Origin: an uncultured Clostridium sp.
GTDB lineage: Bacteria; Bacillota; Clostridia; Lachnospirales; Lachnospiraceae
Assembly: GCA_947643685.1 (NCBI GenBank)
Contig: CANRXD010000121.1
Span: 1 to 6,001, forward strand
Direction of reading: 5' to 3'
Length of the DNA: 6,001 bases
Shown: positions 1-6,001 of the stretch, piece after piece
Layout of the letters: the number at the start of each line of letters is the position of its first letter
How positions within the stretch are numbered: position 1 is the first letter of the stretch
Translations under genes and position numbers: made by a program
Notes under the pieces: generated by a model
The model's input: the letters and a program-made list of their open reading frames with translations, nothing else
Databases searched by the model: none
Told to the model about the DNA's origin: nothing

Positions 1-656
1 GTGAGGCATATCCCGGCGACGTATTCTATCTGCACTCCAGACTGCTGGAGCGTGCTTCCAGACTGTCAGATGACCTTGGCGGCGGCTCCCTTACGGCTCT
101 GCCGATTATCGAGACCCAGGCCGGAGACGTTTCCGCCTATATTCCGACCAACGTAATTTCCATTACCGATGGTCAGATCTATCTGGAGACTGAGATGTTC
201 AACTCCGGATTCCGCCCGGCCATCAACGCCGGCCTTTCCGTATCACGAGTTGGCGGCGCGGCACAGATTAAGGCCATCAAAAAGATCGCTGCTCCTATCC
301 GTGTAGAGCTGGCCCAGTACAGAGAGCTGGCTTCCTTTGCACAGTTTGGTTCCGAGCTGGATGCCAGCACAAAGGAACAGCTTGCACAGGGGGAAAGAAT
401 CAGGGAAGTATTGAAACAGCCGCAGTATCAGCCCATGCCTGTGGAGTATCAGGTTATGATTATCTATGCGGCCACCCGGAAATACCTTCTGGATATTCCT
501 GTCAGCGACGTTTTAACCTTTGAAAAGGATTTATTTAAGCATATTGATACGAAGTATCCGGAAATTCCAAAGAGTATCCGTGAGACAAAAGAACTGAAGC
601 CGGAGACAGAAGAGCTTCTTAAGAAAGCCATTGAAGAGTGCAAGGCAGCAAGATAA
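1..656 (+). CDS. atpA: F1F0 ATP synthase subunit alpha, C-terminal part (5' end outside window)
   Basis: This is the non-catalytic nucleotide-binding subunit of the F1 sector, which alternates with beta in the alpha3beta3 ring on the cytoplasmic face of the membrane. The reading frame is open from the window edge (first full codon at position 3) to the TAA at 654-656 and gives 217 residues. The family is about 500 residues long, so roughly the first 285, including the Walker A motif, lie upstream. Visible family landmarks are [18 protein letters not shown] at the start, [21 protein letters not shown], and the alpha/beta signature [10 protein letters not shown] followed by RVGG. The Arg of SVSRVGG (codon 246-248) matches the arginine finger that reaches into the beta catalytic site. 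The C-terminal helical domain follows and appears complete. An internal ATG at 195 is not the start, because the alpha sequence continues unbroken upstream of it. atpG begins 15 nt after the stop. Identification is near certain; only the 5' end is missing. Confidence 0.98.
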   Translation, partial: EAYPGDVFYLHSRLLERASRLSDDLGGGSLTALPIIETQAGDVSAYIPTNVISITDGQIYLETEMFNSGFRPAINAGLSVSRVGGAAQIKAIKKIAAPIRVELAQYRELASFAQFGSELDASTKEQLAQGERIREVLKQPQYQPMPVEYQVMIIYAATRKYLLDIPVSDVLTFEKDLFKHIDTKYPEIPKSIRETKELKPETEELLKKAIEECKAAR

Positions 657-671
657 GGCAGGTGATAAATC

Positions 672-1556
672 ATGGCAACCATGAGAGATATTAAACGCAG
701 GAAAGCCAGTATTGAAAGTACCGAGCAGATTACCAAAGCCATGAAACTTGTTGCCACTGTCAAGCTTCAGAAGTCCAGAACCAGAGCTGAAAATTCCAGG
801 CTGTATTTTAACATGATGTACCGGACGATTCAGGAGATGTTAAAAAAATCCGGCGGGATTGAGCATAAATATCTGAAAGCGGGAGACTCCCCTAAAAAGG
901 CCGTTGTGGTGATTTCCAGTAACCGCGGCCTTGCCGGAGGATATAATGCCAATATGGTACGTCTTGTGACCGGAAGCGGGATTCCCGCAGAGGATGTAAA
1001 GATCTTCGCAGTGGGAAAGAAGGGCCGGGACGGTTTGTCCAGAAAAGGATATGAGATCACGAAGGATTATTCTGAAGTGATCAACGAGCCCCTGTATTCC
1101 GATGCCATGCAGATCACCAGTGAGCTTTTAAAGCTCTTTGAGAACAATGAAATTGGGGAAATTTACCTGGCATATACAGCCTTTAAAAACACGGTGAGCC
1201 AGGTTCCCACCTTCATGAAGCTCCTTCCGGTGGATTTGAACGCAGCAGGCTTAAAGGACGGCGGGGAAGAAACAGAGGGCCTTAAGCCGGATCTTCTCCT
1301 TATGAATTATGAGCCGGATGAAAGCGAAGTTCTGGATGCAATCATCCCCAAATATCTGAGCAGTCTGATTTATGGGGCATTCCTTGAGGCAGTGGCCAGT
1401 GAAAATGGCGCAAGAATGACAGCCATGGATTCGGCTACCAATAACGCCGAGGAAATGATTGCAAAGCTGTCCCTGCAGTACAACCGTGCAAGACAGGGCT
1501 CTATTACCCAGGAGCTGACGGAGATTATTGCAGGTGCCAATGCGATTGAAGGATAG
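672..1556 (+). CDS. atpG: F1F0 ATP synthase subunit gamma
   Basis: Gamma is the central rotor shaft of F1: its long N- and C-terminal helices form a coiled coil inside the alpha3beta3 ring and couple rotation of the c-ring to catalysis in beta. The product has 294 residues, a normal length. The N-terminal helix (about residues 1-58) has the conserved MRDIKRRKASIESTEQITKAMKLVA pattern in abbreviated form (MRDIKRR, then TEQITKAMK). The central Rossmann-like domain carries SSNRGLAGGYN at 82-92. The C-terminal helix carries SENGARMTAMDSATNNA, and the gamma signature ITQELTEIIAGANA is at 278-291. The ATG at 672 is preceded by a purine-rich GGTGAT at 661-666, 5 nt upstream, and lies 15 nt after atpA, so translational coupling is likely. 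A modest loop insertion with acidic residues (about 194-206) is variable in this family. There is no sign of truncation or frameshift. Confidence 0.98.
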   Translation: MATMRDIKRRKASIESTEQITKAMKLVATVKLQKSRTRAENSRLYFNMMYRTIQEMLKKSGGIEHKYLKAGDSPKKAVVVISSNRGLAGGYNANMVRLVTGSGIPAEDVKIFAVGKKGRDGLSRKGYEITKDYSEVINEPLYSDAMQITSELLKLFENNEIGEIYLAYTAFKNTVSQVPTFMKLLPVDLNAAGLKDGGEETEGLKPDLLLMNYEPDESEVLDAIIPKYLSSLIYGAFLEAVASENGARMTAMDSATNNAEEMIAKLSLQYNRARQGSITQELTEIIAGANAIEG

Positions 1557-1561
1557 TTCGC

Positions 1562-1587
1562 GTTTCCTGCCCGGACGGCAGGGAAAC
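1562..1587 (+). other. Hairpin in the atpG-atpD gap
   Basis: GTTTCCTGCC (1562-1571) pairs with GGCAGGGAAAC (1577-1587) around a 5-nt loop CGGAC, giving about 10 bp with one bulged G. It begins 5 nt after the atpG stop and ends 16 nt before the atpD RBS. No T-run follows, so it is not an intrinsic terminator. Hairpins between cistrons can act as RNA processing or stability elements; that role here is inference. Confidence 0.5.
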
Positions 1588-1595
1588 AACTTTGA

Positions 1596-3008
<1,413 letters not shown>

Positions 3009-3019
3009 GGGGTGAGGAC

Positions 3020-3424
3020 ATGGCGGAAACAATGAAGCTTCAGGTGATCACACCTGATAAAGAATTTTTCCAGGGAGACGTGTCCATGGTGGAGCTTAAT
3101 ACCGCCGATGGACAGATGGGTATTTTTCCCCAGCATATTCCGCTGACTGTGGCAGTGGCTCCGGGTGTTTTAAAGATTCATGGGGCAGAGGGGCTAAGAC
3201 AGGCCGCCCTGCTTTCGGGATTTATCCAGATTCTTCCGGAGAAAATGACGATTCTGGCGGAGGCCTGCGAGTGGCCCGGGGATATAGACGGAGCAAGGGC
3301 AAACGAGGCGAGAATCCGTGCCGAACGCCGTCTCACCGAGGGCAGTGCGGAAACCGACATTGCCCGTGCGGAAGCAGCGCTCCAGAGGGCGTTGGTGCGT
3401 CTGTCTCTGACAGGAGAAAAATAG
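3020..3424 (+). CDS. atpC: F1F0 ATP synthase subunit epsilon
   Basis: Epsilon binds gamma at the foot of the central stalk and, in many bacteria, inhibits ATP hydrolysis through its mobile C-terminal helices. The product has 134 residues, normal length. The N-terminal beta-sandwich (about 1-87) opens with MKLQVITPDKEFFQGDV and has the conserved DGQMGIFPQHIPL at 30-42. The C-terminal helical hairpin (about 89-134) is rich in Ala, Arg and Glu and is complete, so the inhibitory arm is present. EWPGDIDGARA contains I89-D90-x-x-R93-A94, the form of the I(L)DxxRA motif associated with ATP binding in Bacillus epsilon. The ATG at 3020 follows a G-rich site (GGGGGTGAGG, 3008-3017). A second ATG at 3032 starts where some homologues start but has a weaker site. 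This is the last gene of the operon, 35 nt before the terminator. Confidence 0.97.
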   Translation: MAETMKLQVITPDKEFFQGDVSMVELNTADGQMGIFPQHIPLTVAVAPGVLKIHGAEGLRQAALLSGFIQILPEKMTILAEACEWPGDIDGARANEARIRAERRLTEGSAETDIARAEAALQRALVRLSLTGEK

Positions 3425-3452
3425 TAACAATTCAGGTTATCTGGACAGTTAC
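3424..3452 (+). repeat. Imperfect palindrome, GTAAC-type, copy 1
   Basis: GTAACAATTCAG (3424-3435) faces CTGGACAGTTAC (3441-3452) across the 5-nt loop GTTAT. Two 5-bp blocks flank a 2x2 internal mismatch. It starts on the last base of the atpC stop codon and is followed by GAAAA. Its arms and 3' flank resemble the palindrome at 4830-4860 on the other strand: 10 of 12 bases match in each arm, and the GAAAA flank is shared. It stands just before the terminator but has only a short A-rich stretch, not a T-run, after it on the + strand. Confidence 0.6.
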
Positions 3453-3459
3453 GAAAATA

Positions 3460-3506
3460 AAAAACGGACAGGGCCGGAGAAGTGTACCGGAAGCCTGTCC
3501 GTTTTT
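3460..3506. terminator. Bidirectional intrinsic terminator between atpC and the permease gene
   Basis: AAAAACGGACAGG (3460-3472) is perfectly complementary to CCTGTCCGTTTTT (3494-3506), a 13-bp stem. Inside it a CCGG/CCGG pair (3474-3477 with 3487-3490) can extend the helix around a 9-nt loop. On the + strand the GC-rich core runs into five T, ending the atp operon. On the - strand it runs into six T and then ATTTTC, ending the permease transcript, whose stop codon is 23 nt away. The position between convergent genes and T-runs on both sides fit a shared terminator. Confidence 0.93.
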
Positions 3507-3529
3507 ATTACATAATGAACGCCGTTCAG

Positions 3530-4789
3530 TTACTGATCATTGGTCATGTTTAATTTGTCAAAGAGATAGAACACGAGGCTTAAGATCATTCCGGTGACGC
3601 ATGCCAGGACCATTCCGGTCAGCTGAACATTTCCGAAACTTACTTTGATGCCGGAGAGGCCGGTCACAAAGATTACCGCCGTTAAAGCCTGGTTCCTGTT
3701 TTTGCCATAATCCACCTGGGAATCCACCAGAATGCGGAGACCGGAAGTGCCTATCATTCCGTATAGCAGGAAAGAAATACCGCCAATGACCGGGCCGGGG
3801 ATAGTCTGAATCAGGGCCGACAGCTTTCCGATGAAAGAACAGATCATGGAGAACACGGCCGCTCCCGCAATGACCTGCACGCTGTATACTTTTGTTACAG
3901 CCATAACCCCGATGTTTTCGCCATAGGTGGTGGTGGGAACGGAGCCGATGAGACCGGACAGCATGGTGGAAAAATTATCTCCGAAGATGCTGCGGTGAAG
4001 TCCCGGATCCTTTAGGAGATCACGGCCCACAATTTTACTGGTTACCACCTGGTGTCCGATGTGCTCAGAGGTGATGACCAGAATGACCGGAAGAATAATC
4101 ATGATGGCTTCCAGATTAAACTTAGGGGCTGAGAAGTTGGGGAGGGCAAAAAACGGGGCAGCGGCCACAGCGGAAAAATCAACGATACCGCAGACGATGG
4201 CCGCCGCATATCCGGCGATTACGGCAATGAGTATCGGAATGATGGATAAAAAACCGCGAAAAAGTACAGAGCCAAATACGGCAAAGCCGAGGGTTACCAG
4301 GAACACAATAACATTTTTCGGATTAATTACTTCATCTAAAAGTCCGGCATTGGAAGCGGCACTGGAAGAAAGCTCCAGACCGATTAGGGCCACAACAGGT
4401 CCCATAGCCGCCGGGGGAAGGACCACATCAATCCATTTATATCCGATTTTGTAGATGATAAATGCCAGAATGCAGCCGATAAAGCCGACAGCAACGAAGC
4501 CGCCAAGGGCATATGCATAGCCGAGTTCAGGATTTGCGATGACAATACCTGCCGGAGCAAGAAATGCGAAACTGGAACCAAGATAGGCAGGCGCCTTTCC
4601 TTTGGTAATGAGGATAAAAAGAAGAGTTCCCAGGCCGTTCATAAATAAAACGATTGCCGGATTGATGCCGAACAGAAATGGGACAAGGACCGATGCGCCG
4701 AACATGGCGAACATGTGCTGGATACTCAGAGGAATCAGAAGCTTAAAGGGAACTTTTTCCTCTACCTGAATAATTCTGCGGTTTTCCAT
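3530..4789 (-). CDS. uraA: Uracil permease (NCS2/NAT family, UraA/PyrP type)
   Basis: This is an integral membrane transporter, most likely a uracil:H+ symporter supplying pyrimidine salvage. The product has 419 residues, typical of UraA (E. coli about 429), and is strongly hydrophobic throughout, as expected for 14 membrane segments in two inverted repeats of seven. UraA-like stretches include LSIQHMFAMFGASVLVP (21-37), INPAIVLFMNGLGTLLF (42-58), KAPAYLGSSFAFLAP (65-79) and, in the second repeat, TSEHIGHQVVT (240-250) and PTTTYGENIGVMAVT (285-299). E242, H246 and E291 align with E. coli UraA E241, H245 and E290, which contact uracil, so uracil fits better than xanthine or urate. The ATG has a perfect AAGGAGGT just upstream. 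The gene converges on the atp operon and has its own promoter. No PyrR-binding consensus or attenuator terminator was seen in its leader, unlike Bacillus pyrP. Specificity is inferred from these residues. Confidence 0.92.
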   Translation of the reverse strand: MENRRIIQVEEKVPFKLLIPLSIQHMFAMFGASVLVPFLFGINPAIVLFMNGLGTLLFILITKGKAPAYLGSSFAFLAPAGIVIANPELGYAYALGGFVAVGFIGCILAFIIYKIGYKWIDVVLPPAAMGPVVALIGLELSSSAASNAGLLDEVINPKNVIVFLVTLGFAVFGSVLFRGFLSIIPILIAVIAGYAAAIVCGIVDFSAVAAAPFFALPNFSAPKFNLEAIMIILPVILVITSEHIGHQVVTSKIVGRDLLKDPGLHRSIFGDNFSTMLSGLIGSVPTTTYGENIGVMAVTKVYSVQVIAGAAVFSMICSFIGKLSALIQTIPGPVIGGISFLLYGMIGTSGLRILVDSQVDYGKNRNQALTAVIFVTGLSGIKVSFGNVQLTGMVLACVTGMILSLVFYLFDKLNMTNDQ

Positions 4790-4793
4790 ACTG

Positions 4794-4801
4794 ACCTCCT
4801 T
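4794..4801 (-). promoter_or_regulatory. Ribosome binding site of the uracil permease gene
   Basis: Read on the - strand, AAGGAGGT ends 4 nt before the ATG (4787-4789). It is a full match to the anti-16S sequence and supports the chosen start and strong translation. Confidence 0.9.
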
Positions 4802-4829
4802 AAAAATAACCTGTCATTGAGCGTTTTTC

Positions 4830-4860
4830 GTAACAGTTCAGCCTCCTCCTGACCTGTTAC
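4830..4860 (-). repeat. Imperfect palindrome, GTAAC-type, copy 2, at the permease mRNA 5' end
   Basis: On the - strand, GTAACAGGTCAG (4860-4849) pairs with CTGAACTGTTAC (4841-4830) at 11 of 12 positions around a 7-nt purine loop GAGGAGG, followed by GAAAA. The predicted transcription start falls at or within 3 nt of its first base, so the mRNA would begin with this stem-loop. It could act as an operator in DNA or as a 5' stabilising hairpin in RNA. The GGAGG in its loop resembles a ribosome binding site but has no start codon at a suitable distance. Confidence 0.75.
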
Positions 4861-4863
4861 TTT

Positions 4864-4892
4864 ATCATATCACAAGATTTGATTTTGTCCAA
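4864..4892 (-). promoter_or_regulatory. Sigma-A promoter of the uracil permease gene
   Basis: On the - strand, TTGGAC (-35, 4892-4887) is separated by exactly 17 bp from TATGAT (-10, 4869-4864). A TG one base before the -10 makes it an extended -10. Transcription should start near 4857-4860, giving a leader of about 70 nt before the permease ATG. The spacing, match and position directly upstream of a gene make this a confident call. Confidence 0.85.
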
Positions 4893-4905
4893 CGGAAGTT
4901 ACAAG

Positions 4906-4934
4906 CTTCTTGTCCGCGGTATGCGGGCAAGAAG
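4906..4934. other. Hairpin between bioB and the permease promoter
   Basis: CTTCTTGTCCGC (4906-4917) pairs with GCGGGCAAGAAG (4923-4934) around a 5-nt loop: 11 Watson-Crick pairs and one T/G, which would be a G-U wobble in + strand RNA and a C-A mismatch in - strand RNA. It lies 50-78 nt past the bioB stop on the bioB transcript. No T-run follows on the - strand, so it is at best an atypical terminator for bioB. Confidence 0.55.
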
Positions 4935-4983
4935 GTGCAAGGCTGAACTGTTACGTATTTGCAGGTTTTTCTGGAATTGGCCC

Positions 4984-5946
4984 TTACATATATACTTTGT
5001 AGCCCAGTTCTTTTTGAAGCTTCATATCGGTTGCCACACTGATTCCGGATGTAGTCAGCATGTCGCCGGAGATAGCGGCATTGGCTCCGGAAAGAAAGCA
5101 GGCTCTCCCCTTATCGGCCATGAGACCGCGTCCGCCGGAAAGACGAATGAAGGCATCCGGCATCACGAAACGGAAAACAGCTACGATGCGGCGCATATCA
5201 TCAATGCTGAGCCTGGGAAGAGACTCAAAAGGAGTTCCTGGAATGGGGTTCAGCATATTGACCGGAACAGAATGAATATCCAGCTCCCTGAGAGTCAGAG
5301 CCATATCCACACGGTCCTCCGGAGTCTCTCCCATTCCCATGATACCGCCGCTGCACACGGTGAGTCCGGCCCGTTTCGCGGACCTGATGGCTTCTATCTT
5401 GTCCTCAAACGTGTGAGTGGTACAGATATTTGGAAAATTATTTCTGGAGGTTTCCAGGTTATTATGTACTCTGACAGCCCCGGCCTCTTTCACCTTTTTA
5501 AACTGTGCTTCGTCCAGGAGGCCAAAAGATACACAAACGGAAATTCCGGTTTCTTTGCGGATGCGGCGGATAGCATCGCACATTTTATCTACTTCTTCAT
5601 TGCTCAGACGTTTGCCGGATGTGACGATGGAGTAGCGAAGCACGCCCTGGTCATCGTTTTCCCTGGCCTGCTTTACAATTTCATCAGCTCCGAGAAGAGG
5701 GTATTCTTCAATGCGGGAGTGATAGAAAGAAGACTGGGCGCAGTATTTGCAGTTTTCAGAGCAGTGGCCGCTTTTTCCATTGATGATGGTGCACATATCA
5801 AAGCGGTTTCCACAAAAATGGATGCGAATTTCATTGGCGGCTTCACAGAGCTCTTCCAACGGGGCATCATAAAGGGATAAGGCCTCTTTCTTGTTGATTT
5901 GACCGCCGGATAAAATATGGGATTTTAGTTTTTCTGCTTGGGACAT
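4984..5946 (-). CDS. bioB: Biotin synthase (radical SAM), with an altered auxiliary-cluster site
   Basis: BioB inserts sulfur into dethiobiotin to make biotin, the last step of the pathway, using two SAM per turnover. The product has 320 residues, a little short of E. coli (346). The radical SAM motif CxxxCxxC is C62-SEN-C66-KY-C69. Family landmarks follow: HNNLETS at 161-167, VCSGGIMGMGET at 197-208 and FIRLSGGRG at 266-274. Of the four E. coli [2Fe-2S] ligands (C97, C128, C188, R260), C138, C198 and R268 are present, but the C97 position appears to be S106 (YSIVTSG against YCIVASG in Bacillus-type BioB, from memory). The substrate-contacting HNLD motif reads NNLE. Extra cysteines (C34, C45, C52, C123, C175, C283) occur. 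The start at 5946 is chosen because AGGAG lies 9 nt before it; an in-frame ATG at 5985 has no such site. No other bio genes are in view. Related radical SAM enzymes (HydE, PylB) are less likely given the CSGGI and RLSGGR motifs. Confidence 0.93.
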   Translation of the reverse strand: MSQAEKLKSHILSGGQINKKEALSLYDAPLEELCEAANEIRIHFCGNRFDMCTIINGKSGHCSENCKYCAQSSFYHSRIEEYPLLGADEIVKQARENDDQGVLRYSIVTSGKRLSNEEVDKMCDAIRRIRKETGISVCVSFGLLDEAQFKKVKEAGAVRVHNNLETSRNNFPNICTTHTFEDKIEAIRSAKRAGLTVCSGGIMGMGETPEDRVDMALTLRELDIHSVPVNMLNPIPGTPFESLPRLSIDDMRRIVAVFRFVMPDAFIRLSGGRGLMADKGRACFLSGANAAISGDMLTTSGISVATDMKLQKELGYKVYM

Positions 5947-5955
5947 AATTGTTTT

Positions 5956-5960
5956 CTCCT
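5956..5960 (-). promoter_or_regulatory. Ribosome binding site of bioB (decides the start)
   Basis: On the - strand, AGGAG followed by AAAACAATT precedes the ATG at 5946-5944, a 9-nt spacing. The alternative ATG 39 nt upstream would read through this site and add 13 residues with no family similarity that I can see. Confidence 0.85.
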
Positions 5961-5986
5961 GTATGCTATCATAATAAACGGACATG

Positions 5987-6000
5987 CCTGCTGACGCAGG
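5987..6000. other. Short hairpin upstream of bioB
   Basis: CCTGC (5987-5991) and GCAGG (5996-6000) form a 5-bp perfect stem with a 4-nt loop, 40 nt before the bioB start. The window ends here, so it is unclear whether this belongs to a longer structure, an operator or the end of the preceding gene. No BirA-type operator (TTGTAAAC-like half-sites) is visible in the 55 nt available. Confidence 0.25.
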
Positions 6001-6001
6001 T

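Larger units (their letters stand above)
4829..4955. repeat. 127-bp segment bounded by a perfect 16-bp inverted repeat
   Basis: CGTAACAGTTCAGCCT at 4829-4844 is the exact reverse complement of AGGCTGAACTGTTACG at 4940-4955. Between them lie a related arm (4849-4860), the permease promoter (4864-4892) and a hairpin (4906-4934). The layout resembles a small MITE- or REP-like intergenic element, but no convincing target-site duplication flanks it (TTTTT on one side, TATTT on the other) and no transposase is nearby. It could equally be two copies of a shorter palindromic motif, one having lost an arm. Confidence 0.65.

Noticed and set aside
3515..3528. Small palindrome TGAAC-GCC-GTTCA after the permease stop
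   Set aside because: A 5-bp stem with a 3-nt loop is weak, and the neighbouring 13-bp terminator explains transcript ending.
3271..3597. 108-codon + strand frame over the end of atpC and the terminator
   Set aside because: It runs through the terminator hairpin and into the convergent permease gene; no RBS or family match.
4802..4860. PyrR attenuator or a riboswitch in the permease leader
   Set aside because: No PyrR-binding consensus, no terminator/antiterminator pair and no known riboswitch core was recognised in the roughly 70-nt leader.
4879..5880. Long 333-codon open frame on the + strand opposite bioB
   Set aside because: It lies almost wholly antisense to a clear bioB, shows no recognisable domain, and has no good RBS. 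It is explained by the base composition of the bioB codons.
5947..5985. Upstream ATG for bioB
   Set aside because: The extension contains the AGGAG site of the downstream ATG and adds 13 residues with no evident homology.
5965..5985. Possible -10 box (TATGAT on the - strand) just upstream of bioB
   Set aside because: No acceptable -35 is found 16-18 bp upstream, and the resulting leader would be only about 20 nt. The real promoter may lie beyond the window.

Overview
The window looks like chromosomal DNA from an anaerobic Gram-positive bacterium of the Clostridia, most likely Lachnospiraceae (Clostridium cluster XIVa). The grounds are the style of the F1-ATPase proteins, the strong AGGAGG-type ribosome binding sites, the roughly even GC content, and a biotin synthase with a CxxxCxxC centre but an altered set of auxiliary-cluster residues. 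Placement below family level cannot be made from this sequence alone.

Layout. Positions 1-3424 (+ strand) carry the distal half of an F-type ATP synthase operon in the classical order: the end of atpA (alpha), then atpG (gamma), atpD (beta) and atpC (epsilon), tightly packed, with one 60-nt gap before atpD that holds a small hairpin. The F0 genes and atpH would lie upstream, outside the window. A strong bidirectional terminator (3460-3506) separates this operon from a convergent gene on the - strand, a UraA/PyrP-type uracil permease (3530-4789) with a strong RBS and a near-consensus sigma-A promoter. Upstream of it, also on the - strand, is bioB (biotin synthase, 4984-5946), read in the same direction as the permease.

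The protein-coding content is ordinary housekeeping: ATP synthesis or hydrolysis, pyrimidine salvage uptake and biotin synthesis, with no evident functional link between the three units. No phage, transposase, CRISPR, tRNA or rRNA is seen. No gene-free stretch exceeds 300 bases; the longest is 194 bases (4790-4983).

The unusual content lies in two places. First, the intergenic regions carry a family of related imperfect palindromes, with arms close to GTAACAGTTCAG / CTGAACTGTTAC. One copy follows atpC, one sits exactly at the predicted 5' end of the permease mRNA, and a further half-copy completes a perfect 16-bp inverted repeat spanning 127 bp (4829-4955). Second, BioB has Ser in place of the first expected [2Fe-2S] cysteine, suggesting a biotin synthase with a different sulfur-donating cluster.
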